NCBI RefSeq assembly: GCF_014642075.1
Contig: NZ_BMIK01000005.1
Span: 186,001-250,000, forward strand
DNA: 64,000 nt
Reading direction: 5' to 3'
Origin: Parapedobacter defluvii
Lineage (GTDB): Bacteria > Bacteroidota > Bacteroidia > Sphingobacteriales > Sphingobacteriaceae
The stretch's first letter is position 1; the number at the start of each line of letters is the position of its first letter. The notes under the pieces were generated by a model. It ran no database searches and was not told where the DNA came from. It saw only the letters and a list, made by a program, of their open reading frames with translations. The position numbers were made by a program, and so were the translations under genes. This document shows positions 47,093 through 54,370 of this stretch, in pieces.

Positions 47093-48613
47093 TTATGGGG
47101 ATAATGTATAATCGTCTTGTAAAGATTTATGGGATTTCGGCTGCTCAGTTTGCCGATTGCGGCTGCCAAGTTTGGTCTTAAACCATGACCATACTTTTTC
47201 AGCTTTCAGCCGATATTGTTCAATATCAAATAGCGCGGAATCTGTCGCAGCTTTATAGGCAAGAAAAATGGCCAATGGCGACAATAGAAAGATGGCCATC
47301 CACATCCCCCAGAATGTGTCTATATTTCCCTCCTTTGCTGATTTCTCGCTTACTGTAGAAATAATGTGGTAAATAAGAAAAAAAATAATTGCCATGACAA
47401 CTGGAAGCCCTAGGCCACCTTTTCGAATGATCGCACCTAACGGCGCTCCGATGCAGAACAGCAAGAGACAGGATACAGCTAAGGTGAACTTGCGCTGAAA
47501 CTCGATATTATAGCGAATGTCCTTATCACGGTAAAACGTATCCTCATTGGCCTTTATATTAAGTACATCCTTAATATATCTCATTTGATTTGTGGCGTTA
47601 CTAATGGCCATATTACGTTTGTCCAAGGGAATAACTTCTGCAAAACTCTCTTTGTAGTTCACCGGTGATAGAGGAACAGATTGAATACTATCTTTCGGTT
47701 TATAATAATCATTAAAATAATAATAATAAGATTTTATTTCGCGAAACACGGTATTCCGGAGACTATCCATCTGCACGGCGTTTGAATCGGTGTAATACTT
47801 GAGCTGCTTTAGATTGAGCATCATATGGTGACTCTTAAACAGGTTTTCGTCCGTTCGCTTCCATTCAAAAGCAGACATGTCAAATTTCTGTTCAGTTTCA
47901 TCAAAATAAAAGCGCGTAAATTGCTGACGGGGGTTGTACACTTTCGCGTTTCTTGCTCTACTATCTTCATACCGAACTCCATCCTTGAGTTTAAGGATCA
48001 TGGTATTGTTGTCTGGTGAATTGTAGATATATCCTTCTTTTGCCAATAGTACATTGCTGGCTGTGCTGCTCGACTTGTGATCGTAAATCATCAAGTCGTA
48101 CAAAATTTTTCCATCTTTACTTTTTCCTTTTGCGCGAATGGAATAACCGGGAATTGTATTGTTAAACACACCTGGCTTCACCAGAAAATCAGTTTGTTTG
48201 ATTCGTACATCGTAGAGCAATGCACCCATCTTAAGGTTGACAACAGGCAGAATGTAGTCACTGAAGAGAAAGGCACCGCCGCTGAATAATCCGACGAGGA
48301 CAAACAATGGAGTCATGGCTTTTCGAAGGGAGATTCCCGCTGCCTTAATTGCCACCAGTTCATAGCTCTCCCCCAAATTGCCAAATGTCATGATAGAAGA
48401 GAGCAACATAGAGAGTGGCATAGCCATGGATATCTGCACAGCTGACTGATAAGCCAATAATTTTAGGATAACATACCACTCGAAACCTTTTCCAATCAAA
48501 TCATCGATGTATTTGAATAGAAATAACATCAGCAATACAAACATCACGATAAGAAACGTGACGATGAATGGTCTGATGAATGACTTGAGGATAAGAAGAT
48601 GGATTTTTTTCAT
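47093..48613 (-). CDS. LptF/LptG family lipopolysaccharide-export permease
   Basis: A 506-residue YjgP/YjgQ-type protein. Helices lie near residues 15-35, 55-75, 100-120 and three near 355-455, with a large periplasmic beta-jellyroll in between. KKIHLLILKSFIRPFIVTFLIVMF and LLFCIGAPLGAIIRKGGLGLPVV are typical of the family. It would form the inner-membrane permease that extracts LPS together with LptB. Whether it is F or G cannot be told here. It probably is cotranscribed with ribBA. Confidence 0.9.
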   Translation of the reverse strand: MKKIHLLILKSFIRPFIVTFLIVMFVLLMLFLFKYIDDLIGKGFEWYVILKLLAYQSAVQISMAMPLSMLLSSIMTFGNLGESYELVAIKAAGISLRKAMTPLFVLVGLFSGGAFLFSDYILPVVNLKMGALLYDVRIKQTDFLVKPGVFNNTIPGYSIRAKGKSKDGKILYDLMIYDHKSSSTASNVLLAKEGYIYNSPDNNTMILKLKDGVRYEDSRARNAKVYNPRQQFTRFYFDETEQKFDMSAFEWKRTDENLFKSHHMMLNLKQLKYYTDSNAVQMDSLRNTVFREIKSYYYYFNDYYKPKDSIQSVPLSPVNYKESFAEVIPLDKRNMAISNATNQMRYIKDVLNIKANEDTFYRDKDIRYNIEFQRKFTLAVSCLLLFCIGAPLGAIIRKGGLGLPVVMAIIFFLIYHIISTVSEKSAKEGNIDTFWGMWMAIFLLSPLAIFLAYKAATDSALFDIEQYRLKAEKVWSWFKTKLGSRNRQTEQPKSHKSLQDDYTLSP

Positions 48614-48655
48614 CAGTAATCACCACAAACAACCTTACTACAAAGATAAGGTTTT

Positions 48656-49033
48656 TTAGGCACCGATTACACTTTGAAGATACTCTATTTGGTTATTCCA
48701 GATTAATTTGCGGTCATCGAGGTTTTCTTCCCAAGCAAAATCAGTAATAGCCAATGCTACATCGTTGGTGAGCTCATCCTGGATGATTTCCATTTCAAAA
48801 TAATAAGGCTCGTCATCAAGCCATTTATATTTCACTAATTTGTTTTCCTTGCTACTGATCAGCTTGGCTTTATGCTGTTCGTCGTCCCAGCTAAATTCAT
48901 AAATGCCATCCTTATAAGCCACGTCGTCGGCAAACCACTGGGCTAATGCGTTGGGCTCTTGCAGGAAGGAAAATAAGATTTTTGGTGAAGACTTAATTTC
49001 GTATTCCAAATGGAATTTGATTTTTTCTGCCAT
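48656..49033 (-). CDS. START-like (AHSA1-related) domain protein
   Basis: A 125-residue protein with the helix-grip pattern: IKFHLEYEIKSSPKILFSFL, LAQWFADDV, YEFSWDDE and a C-terminal helix. It matches the Bacteroidetes START_2-type domain, a hydrophobic-pocket fold of unknown ligand. It is soluble, with no signal peptide. It precedes the LptF/G gene by 42 bases on the same strand and is divergent from the tRNA gene. Confidence 0.82.
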   Translation of the reverse strand: MAEKIKFHLEYEIKSSPKILFSFLQEPNALAQWFADDVAYKDGIYEFSWDDEQHKAKLISSKENKLVKYKWLDDEPYYFEMEIIQDELTNDVALAITDFAWEENLDDRKLIWNNQIEYLQSVIGA

Positions 49034-49111
49034 GCTAATCGTGATAATATGCGTATAATCTGCGTTTTATATAGATTGTTAACTTTTTTTCTAAAGAAAG
49101 GTAAAATAAAC

Positions 49112-49119
49112 TATATTTG
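49112..49119 (+). promoter_or_regulatory. Putative -7 element (TATATTTG) of the tRNA-Met gene
   Basis: TATATTTG matches TAnnTTTG and lies 14 bases before the first tRNA base. No TTG is found at the expected -33 distance. Confidence 0.5.
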
Positions 49120-49133
49120 CAAACTAAATTTTT

Positions 49134-49210
49134 GGCGGGGTAGCTCAGATGGTTAGAGCGTAGGATTCATAACCCTAAGGTCGGCAGTTCGATCCTGCTC
49201 CCCGCTACCA
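49134..49210 (+). tRNA. tRNA-Met (anticodon CAT), with encoded CCA
   Basis: A full cloverleaf is seen: acceptor GGCGGGG/CCCCGCT (first pair G-T), D arm TAGCTCAGATGGTTAGAGC, anticodon loop TTCATAA with CAT at 49168-49170, variable loop AGGTC, T arm GGCAG-TTCGATC-CTGCT, and genomic CCA at 49208-49210. It lacks the initiator features and is most likely elongator Met; an Ile tRNA with modified CAT is a possible alternative. The 3' part is the junction with the mobile element. Confidence 0.95.
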
Positions 49211-50783
49211 ACGTTGCGAAAGAGGCAAAATCCAGTCCTAATTCTGGTATGCCTCTTTTTTTATTGCTTATAATTTGCTGAAAATAAGCTATATACGAAA
49301 ACAGTGTGTTTATTCTTGGGGTTCGACATTCGTCTGTTTTCTTGCAGTAGGAAATACCATTAGGGAAGAGTAGAAACTGTATGCGTTTCTTGGTGTTATA
49401 GTCGGCGGAAACCCACTTTAAAGGCAATTCAAGGGCTAATTTAATGGCAGTACCTACGTTTTCATCAAGGTTCGACACCTGTTTGGAGAGTTTCATCAGA
49501 TTCTTCTCAATTTCAGCCTTTTCTTCCTTATACCTTGCATGGTATTTATGGTATAGATCGCCACCTATTTCTTCCTCTATATAACGCTCCTCTAACCTGT
49601 CGATCTTCTTTAGTATCTGTGTGTGTTGCTCCTGCAGGTCACGGTAGTCATCTTGGTCTCCTACCGTCAATTGATTGAATTTGGCCACTGCTTGCTTATT
49701 TACAGCCCTAATCATGTCTTTGGCCTGATCGATCCTAAAGCTGTGCAGTATCTGCTCAAAAACGTTATTGAGATCCCTTGCGCTCTTGTTGTTGTTGCAG
49801 GCCTTTGTATTACATTTGTAGTAGTATAGGCTCTTCTTCTTTACGATGTAGCCACGCATGGGCTTTCCGCAGTGGTCACAAATAAGGAAGCGTTTCAGTG
49901 GGATTTCTGAATTTTCCTTGTTGATCCGGTATCCCTGTGGGTTTTCTTTCAGGAGTCCATTTACCATAAGGAATACCTCTTTCGAGACGAGTTTCTCATG
50001 GTTGCCCTCTACAACTTTTCCCTCGAGCATGTTGTGGGCCATCATGCCACAATAGAAAGGGTTTCGAAGTATCTTGGACATATGTTGGTGACATACCTTT
50101 AACCCTTTCTCTGCAAGTCTCGCCCTTATGGCTTCGATGGACAGGTTATCAAAGGCTTTCCAGTGGAATGCCTGTCTGATTAATCTACCTTTTGCATTGG
50201 CGACAATCTTGCGTTTACCATCCTTTCTGACGATTTCAAAGCCCATAGGGGGTTGGGTCGGCCAATCTCCCCGGAGGAGCATTTCCTTTGTTCCTGCCAT
50301 GCATTTCTGCCTGCGAAGCTGGTTGTCAAATTCGCCAAAAAGGAAGAGCATTTTCTGTTGCATCTGTCCGGAGGCACTGGACGTATCGATAGGCTGTGTT
50401 ACCGATATGATCTCGATGCCAAGTTTTCTAAGTTCATTGGTAAGCCAGATGGAGTTGTCGTTTCGTGAAAAACGTTCAAGGCTATAGACCAAAATGTACG
50501 ATATCTTACCCTTGTACTTCCTGACAAAAGAGATCATGGCCGTGAACTGTTTGCGTTCATCGGTCTCTGCGCTCTCGTAGGTTCCACCGAAAGTAGCGGC
50601 GATGTTGTACCCCTGCTTTTCGGCATAAAGCGTACACGCCTTTAATTGGGTGGCAAGGCTGAGGTTATCTGCTTGTTGTTGACTGCTTACCCGGGTATAA
50701 ATTACGCAGTCCTTACTGCTTTTTATCGCCTTGGGTGCTTTTTGCCCCTTGGCAAACGTATCAAAAAATAGTGTTTCTGACAT
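49167..50783 (-). CDS. Large serine recombinase (integrase of the conjugative element)
   Basis: A 538-residue site-specific recombinase. The resolvase domain (about 24-175) has catalytic Ser33 (YTRVSSQQQ), Arg107 and Arg110 (LERFSRND). A recombinase domain follows (about 195-300), then a zinc ribbon with Cys pairs (LICDHCGKPMRG, YYKCNTKACNN) and a coiled coil (about 385-450). It would catalyse integration and excision. The last 14-15 codons are antisense to tRNA-Met (SRIELPTLGL), with the stop opposite the anticodon loop; the functional protein probably ends before this. It is at the left edge of the mobile element. Confidence 0.92.
   Translation of the reverse strand: MSETLFFDTFAKGQKAPKAIKSSKDCVIYTRVSSQQQADNLSLATQLKACTLYAEKQGYNIAATFGGTYESAETDERKQFTAMISFVRKYKGKISYILVYSLERFSRNDNSIWLTNELRKLGIEIISVTQPIDTSSASGQMQQKMLFLFGEFDNQLRRQKCMAGTKEMLLRGDWPTQPPMGFEIVRKDGKRKIVANAKGRLIRQAFHWKAFDNLSIEAIRARLAEKGLKVCHQHMSKILRNPFYCGMMAHNMLEGKVVEGNHEKLVSKEVFLMVNGLLKENPQGYRINKENSEIPLKRFLICDHCGKPMRGYIVKKKSLYYYKCNTKACNNNKSARDLNNVFEQILHSFRIDQAKDMIRAVNKQAVAKFNQLTVGDQDDYRDLQEQHTQILKKIDRLEERYIEEEIGGDLYHKYHARYKEEKAEIEKNLMKLSKQVSNLDENVGTAIKLALELPLKWVSADYNTKKRIQFLLFPNGISYCKKTDECRTPRINTLFSYIAYFQQIISNKKRGIPELGLDFASFATLVAGSRIELPTLGL
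49221..49262 (+). terminator. Terminator after the tRNA, inside the recombinase frame
   Basis: AGAGGCA (49221-49227) pairs with TGCCTCT (49250-49256), with an inner CCAG/CTGG stem at 49232-49247 and a T run to 49262. It is correctly placed and oriented to end the tRNA transcript, and it overlaps the antisense end of the recombinase gene. Confidence 0.75.
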
Positions 50784-50827
50784 AGACTAACAATTAAAAT
50801 ACAGGTGTTAAACAATACCCTAATATA

Positions 50828-51025
50828 CTAAAAATCAGTCATTTCACCATGATTTTCTTTTTCTTTTTTGTGGTATTCGAGAGCAATTTCTACAAAGGTC
50901 TTTATGGTACGGATAGCTTCCTCTGCCTGTTCGTCTGTAAAGTGACTGAACATTGGCAGAGACTTCACTTCCTCAATTGTGAGGTCGTGTTTTCTTGTTA
51001 TATCTTCCTTATCGACGTATTTCAT
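50828..51025 (-). CDS. Small hypothetical protein
   Basis: A 65-residue, highly charged, helical protein (MKYVDKEDITRKHDLTIEEV, then SHFTDEQAEEAIRTIKTFVEIALEYHKKEKE). The gene lies 44 bases upstream of the recombinase on the same strand, the position often held by a small regulator or recombination directionality factor. No known domain is recognised. It is divergent from the 51152 gene, with a hairpin between them. Confidence 0.55.
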   Translation of the reverse strand: MKYVDKEDITRKHDLTIEEVKSLPMFSHFTDEQAEEAIRTIKTFVEIALEYHKKEKENHGEMTDF

Positions 51026-51049
51026 GAGGGATATGCTTAAATGGGTAAA

Positions 51050-51072
51050 GCCGACAATGGGTTGTTGTCGGC
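51050..51072. promoter_or_regulatory. 8-bp inverted repeat between divergent small genes
   Basis: GCCGACAA at 51050-51057 and TTGTCGGC at 51065-51072, loop of seven bases. It has no T tail on either strand and sits between divergent genes, so an operator or 5' leader hairpin is more likely than a terminator. Confidence 0.4.
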
Positions 51073-51093
51073 ATAAAATAAAATGGGAGATAG

Positions 51094-51124
51094 TTGATTT
51101 ACAGCCCTTTATTCGTTATATTTG
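51094..51124 (+). promoter_or_regulatory. Promoter of the small membrane protein gene (TTG-N20-TATATTTG)
   Basis: TTG at 51094-51096 and TATATTTG at 51117-51124, 20 bases apart, fit the Bacteroidetes consensus well. It lies 27 bases before the ATG at 51152. Confidence 0.65.
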
Positions 51125-51151
51125 TAGTGTAACGAATTGAGGGCCAAGGCT

Positions 51152-51379
51152 ATGAAAACATTCATTTATTTGTGCATAACAGCAATTATCGGTTCAGGAG
51201 CATTTCTCGCGGCATTGTCCATGAGTAACCCATGGCCTGCGTATGCCGTTGGGTTTGGAATTTGGATTCTGTTCTTTTGGGGTGTGGCAAAACGTTCACG
51301 TGATGCATCAATGCGCAGGGAACGAGAAAGGCTCTTTGATGACTGGCTGCGTTCTCAGCAACGAGGAGATCGGAGGTAG
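51152..51379 (+). CDS. Small membrane protein with Arg-rich C-terminus
   Basis: A 75-residue protein with two hydrophobic helices (about 3-23 and 29-49) and a charged tail ending QQRGDRR. The ATG at 51152 follows a good promoter; a TTG five codons earlier is less likely. It is followed by a terminator at 51442-51468, so it is transcribed singly and in the opposite direction to the rest of the element. No family is recognised. Confidence 0.65.
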   Translation: MKTFIYLCITAIIGSGAFLAALSMSNPWPAYAVGFGIWILFFWGVAKRSRDASMRRERERLFDDWLRSQQRGDRR

Positions 51380-51441
51380 CAACGGTGGTTTAACGGCTTA
51401 TCCTTTCTTTTTTTGTTGGATTTTCAGAAGGTTTTTATGCG

Positions 51442-51468
51442 ATGCCCCAAGTGGGCATTTTTCTTTTT
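51442..51468 (+). terminator. Terminator after the small membrane protein gene
   Basis: ATGCCC, five-base loop, GGGCAT, then a T-rich run (TTTTTCTTTTT). Downstream of the 51379 stop by 63 bases. Confidence 0.7.
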
Positions 51469-51488
51469 GTCAGTAAAGAGAGATGGTT

Positions 51489-51989
51489 CTATCTTCGGCG
51501 ACTATAAGGTTTATTTAACTGATCCTTTTTCATTTCCAGCATGATCTCCAAGATCTCTGCATCACTATCGTAATAAAATCCCTCGAACATATATGCCTGT
51601 TCTTCCAGATCATAATTGAATTTTTCAAAGTCTTCAATATCGAGCCTGATGTCATGTATCTTGCCCTGGTCATACGTAGCCTCCCCAAAAATAGAATGGC
51701 CGAGTTCGTGGTAATCAAGTATAAACCCTGTTTGAAACCTATCGGCCACCTGAGTAAGTAGGTCGATATTTGGCGTTGCTATCGTTTCAAAATAGACTTT
51801 CTTATCGAAGAGGTCTATATTAGAGAAGCATCCGTCGTTGTTCTTAATAAATGGGGGACGTTGTCCTTGCTGGGTTTCCTTTTCCAATGCTGACATCGCT
51901 CGGAATAACCACTCGATCTCTTTAAGTGATTCGGGAGAGCCTGTAAATTGCACGAAATGGCTGCACCAGTTTTCTATATTGTTTTCCAT
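51489..51989 (-). CDS. Api92-like ferredoxin-fold (DUF1281-like) protein, Arg-rich C-terminus
   Basis: A 166-residue protein from the ATG at 51989. It begins MENNIENWCSHFVQFTGSPESL, recognisably the NYCSNxxxFxG start of Api92/DUF1281-type proteins, with LDYHELGHSIFGEATYDQ in the middle. An ATG at 52148 would add unrelated residues antisense to nothing but overlapping the damaged ADP-ribosyltransferase gene, so it is rejected. The C-terminus is SRRR. Similar proteins occur on phages and conjugative elements; function unknown. It lies 34 bases after the frameshifted gene and shares its family with the 53855-54367 protein. Confidence 0.65.
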   Translation of the reverse strand: MENNIENWCSHFVQFTGSPESLKEIEWLFRAMSALEKETQQGQRPPFIKNNDGCFSNIDLFDKKVYFETIATPNIDLLTQVADRFQTGFILDYHELGHSIFGEATYDQGKIHDIRLDIEDFEKFNYDLEEQAYMFEGFYYDSDAEILEIMLEMKKDQLNKPYSRRR

Positions 51990-52023
51990 GAGTGTGCATT
52001 TAGTTGAAATGGTTGTGTTTTTT

Positions 52024-52544
52024 TCAGCGGGTTCTTCCAGTAGACAGTATTCTGTCAATGGATAGGATGGTGATCTGCCGGGCATTGAATGCAACGTACT
52101 CTGACTGTTCGTCTCCCAAGTCGGAGACAATACCATCATACCCTGCACGTTCCATCATCAGGTGGGCATCTTCGCCATGAAGACTGCCGTACATATCCGC
52201 AATTTCGCCGAGGCTATCTCATCATATAGGGTTTGCAGGGCTTCTTTATTGTCCAGTTTATCCCCGGTTAGGATTTCCCATATAAGCGACGCCTGATTTT
52301 CAACGCTGAAAATCGAATGTAGACGCAGGTCAAGTGGATTCCTAAAGTCAAGATGTGCGGTAATAACCGTTTCGCCAAAAAGGAGGGCATGTTCACTTTT
52401 GTCGGCAAAGAAAAATCCGTGTACGGTATTATCCCACCCGGTATTACTACCTCGGTATTGTTCGTCGAAATGCTCAAAAAATGCATCCGTTCCATGGTAG
52501 AATATGGTTTGTGGGTCAATTTTCAGCTTTTCATTCATTACCAT
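52024..52544 (-). pseudogene. ADP-ribosyltransferase-like (ART-PolyVal) gene with a frameshift
   Basis: The first part (52544 to about 52212) encodes IFYHGTDAFFEHFDEQYRG, GFFFADKSEHALLFGE and DFRNPLDLR, the start of the ART-PolyVal fold. It runs out of frame and stops at 52158. A different minus-strand frame then encodes EIADMYGSLHGEDAHLMMERAGYDGIV and SEYVAFNARQITIL, the usual end of the same domain, to a stop at 52024-52026 with tail STGRTR. One missing base near 52208-52214 would explain this: GCC TCn GGC GAA. Restored length is about 173 residues. It is either a recent mutation or a sequencing error. Such proteins modify targets with ADP-ribose; the target is unknown. Confidence 0.7.
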
Positions 52545-53391
52545 CTGTTTCCGGGTTTAAGGGGGTATCAAATTCGGCTATCAGTTGCTCTCCAATTGGG
52601 TAATTGGCTACGAGCATTTCAGTTTTTGTTTTTTGATCCCCTCCTTTGGCATTCACAGATACCTTTTGATTGATTGACCACTTCTGCCATCCATTTTTCT
52701 TGGTGTACCGTTCAAGTATCGGTGATGGATAGGAAGACAGAAGAAATTTCCCCTTGATCTTGCTGAGCAGTTCGAGTAGGTTTTCATAATCTTTCTCGCT
52801 ATATCCATCGTAGTGTCCAAGGTCGGAATTGAAATAAGGCGGGTCACAATAAAAGAAGCTGTCCTCGGTATCCCGGCTTGCGATGACGTAAAGTGCATCC
52901 GCACATTCAAATTGGCACCGTTGTAATCTATGTGCCAATGTTTTGGTAAATCCATCCCGTTTGGTATTGATTTTCTTGGTTGTTGTATTGGAAGATATAT
53001 CAAAGCCCCAGCTTCCGTCGAGCATGCCTGCGAACGATTGTGTACTGAGTATCCAAACTGCCCATGCACGCTTGATCTGGTTGAACATATCGGGGTTGTT
53101 GTAGACTACCCATGCCTTGCGATGCAGATCCCGGCTATGGAGGGCGGTACGTATCTCAGCCTCCAAGGCCGTAAAATTTTCCTTGACCGTCCTGTAGAAA
53201 TTAATCAGTTCTTTATTGGTATCGTTTATAACCTCAACCTGAGAAGGCCGCTTGGCAAAAAATATAGCCGCACCGCCTACAAACGGTTCGCAATAGAGCC
53301 TGTGCCGGGGTATCAGCGAGACGATACGTGCAGCAAGTTTCTGTTTGCCACCGTAATAGCTGATGGGGGTTCGTAGCCTGATCTTATTCAT
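52531..53391 (-). CDS. DNA adenine methyltransferase (Dam/D12 class)
   Basis: A 286-residue N6-adenine methylase. The AdoMet site CEPFVGGAAIFFAK (about 34-47) and the catalytic DPPY at residues 183-186 are present in the order of the D12/Dam class, with ISYYGGKQKLA at the start. No restriction enzyme gene is next to it, so it is an orphan methylase, probably protecting the element from host restriction or marking its DNA. Its stop overlaps the start of the ADP-ribosyltransferase gene by 14 bases. The recognition sequence cannot be told. Confidence 0.92.
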   Translation of the reverse strand: MNKIRLRTPISYYGGKQKLAARIVSLIPRHRLYCEPFVGGAAIFFAKRPSQVEVINDTNKELINFYRTVKENFTALEAEIRTALHSRDLHRKAWVVYNNPDMFNQIKRAWAVWILSTQSFAGMLDGSWGFDISSNTTTKKINTKRDGFTKTLAHRLQRCQFECADALYVIASRDTEDSFFYCDPPYFNSDLGHYDGYSEKDYENLLELLSKIKGKFLLSSYPSPILERYTKKNGWQKWSINQKVSVNAKGGDQKTKTEMLVANYPIGEQLIAEFDTPLNPETDGNE

Positions 53392-53414
53392 GAAGTATTA
53401 AGTATTAAAAAGGG

Positions 53415-53621
53415 TCAGAGAATATCGTTGATTGTAAAATCCATCTGCCTGCCATCCACCAATAGTGTTACCCGGCATTTGAGTTCGGCTTTTCCGATAC
53501 TGTGTACCGGAAAACGACGACCGTTGAGATAGTAGTGGGGCGAAGAAGGATCGAGTTTAAGTATGGCATAGCCAGATGCCCTGATCCGGTCTATGCGCTG
53601 GAATAGTTTTTTCATTTGCAA
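53415..53621 (-). CDS. Small hypothetical protein
   Basis: A 68-residue protein (LFQRIDRIRASGYAILKLD, HYYLNGRRFPVHSIGK, RVTLLVDGRQMDFTINDIL) with a beta-rich pattern, lying 23 bases before the methylase gene on the same strand. No family is recognised. The steady pattern of conserved-looking strands and the operon position support it being real. A 233-base GC-rich gap precedes it. Confidence 0.6.
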   Translation of the reverse strand: MQMKKLFQRIDRIRASGYAILKLDPSSPHYYLNGRRFPVHSIGKAELKCRVTLLVDGRQMDFTINDIL

Positions 53622-53854
53622 TGACTTGATGATGGAAAAATCCCCCTGTCATAGGGTGGTCCTGTGTGTTGGCAAAGGCATGGTGGTCAGGTGCGCAAGT
53701 GTTGGTTGGCCATGGTTGGGTGCGCTGCTGACCTCCATGCGTGCGTGCCCGAAGGTGTGCGGGCGTTCATGTCGCTGGAACGCACTCGGCGTTAGCGTGG
53801 TGCGCAGCGGCAAAAGAACGATCCGCTCTCCTGCAAGGCAATGGGCGGGTCAGT
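53622..53854. other. GC-rich, structured non-coding stretch
   Basis: By eye this stretch is clearly richer in G+C than its neighbours, with a strong G bias on the plus strand. It contains GCCCG-8-CGGGC at 53747-53764 and CGCAC...GTGCG dyads at about 53780-53804. A plus-strand open frame through here has no recognisable protein. It could hold a regulatory RNA or a transfer origin; both are guesses. Confidence 0.4.
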
Positions 53855-54367
53855 CTAACGGCCTCTTTTCCTGTCTGTGGATAGGTCGTTGGATTTCCAT
53901 GGGGTTTGACTGGTATCGTTCTTTCTGTGTATTTCGGCAAGCCGCTTTTTTAAAAGGCAGGAAAACAACCCCAGCTCACGGAGACTGAACGTGCGGTTCA
54001 GTAAAAAATCATCCACGAGCCTCTCCGTTCCCTTAGGCTGTGTCTCAGTCTGTGCCCTGTTGATGAATTCCCGCACTTGCTCCGCCGGGGGTTCGAGGGT
54101 TTCCTCCTGCAGACAGGTATATGAGTATGATTCCCGACCCTCATGGGGAATATCAAAATCGAGTTTATAGCTGACGGATAGTTTTTCAGCCAATTGATTA
54201 AGCTCCTTTATCGGCGGTGACCATCGGGATTCAAATAATACGTAATCTTCCGATACATAAATATCAAGAAAAGGGAATGCATTGTTGCCTAAAGAAGCAA
54301 AATGGGATAATGCTTTATCACTGTTCGGGCCGATAAATGTTATGTGGTTGGAGCAATAGTTTGCCAT
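53855..54367 (-). CDS. Api92-like ferredoxin-fold protein, RKRGR C-terminus
   Basis: A 170-residue protein. It begins MANYCSNHITFIGPNSDKAL, the typical Api92 beginning, with YVLFESRWSPPIKELNQLAE in the middle and a basic end TDRKRGR. Related to the 51489-51989 protein. Families of this kind are found in phage and conjugative elements and their role is unknown. It follows the 54371-55240 gene by three bases on the same strand. Confidence 0.72.
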   Translation of the reverse strand: MANYCSNHITFIGPNSDKALSHFASLGNNAFPFLDIYVSEDYVLFESRWSPPIKELNQLAEKLSVSYKLDFDIPHEGRESYSYTCLQEETLEPPAEQVREFINRAQTETQPKGTERLVDDFLLNRTFSLRELGLFSCLLKKRLAEIHRKNDTSQTPWKSNDLSTDRKRGR

Positions 54368-54370
54368 GGT

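Noticed and set aside
53593..53988. Plus-strand open frame through the GC-rich gap
   Set aside because: It overlaps well-supported minus-strand genes at both ends, has no recognisable domain and uses an odd amino-acid mix rich in Trp, Cys and Arg, as expected from a chance frame in GC-rich DNA.
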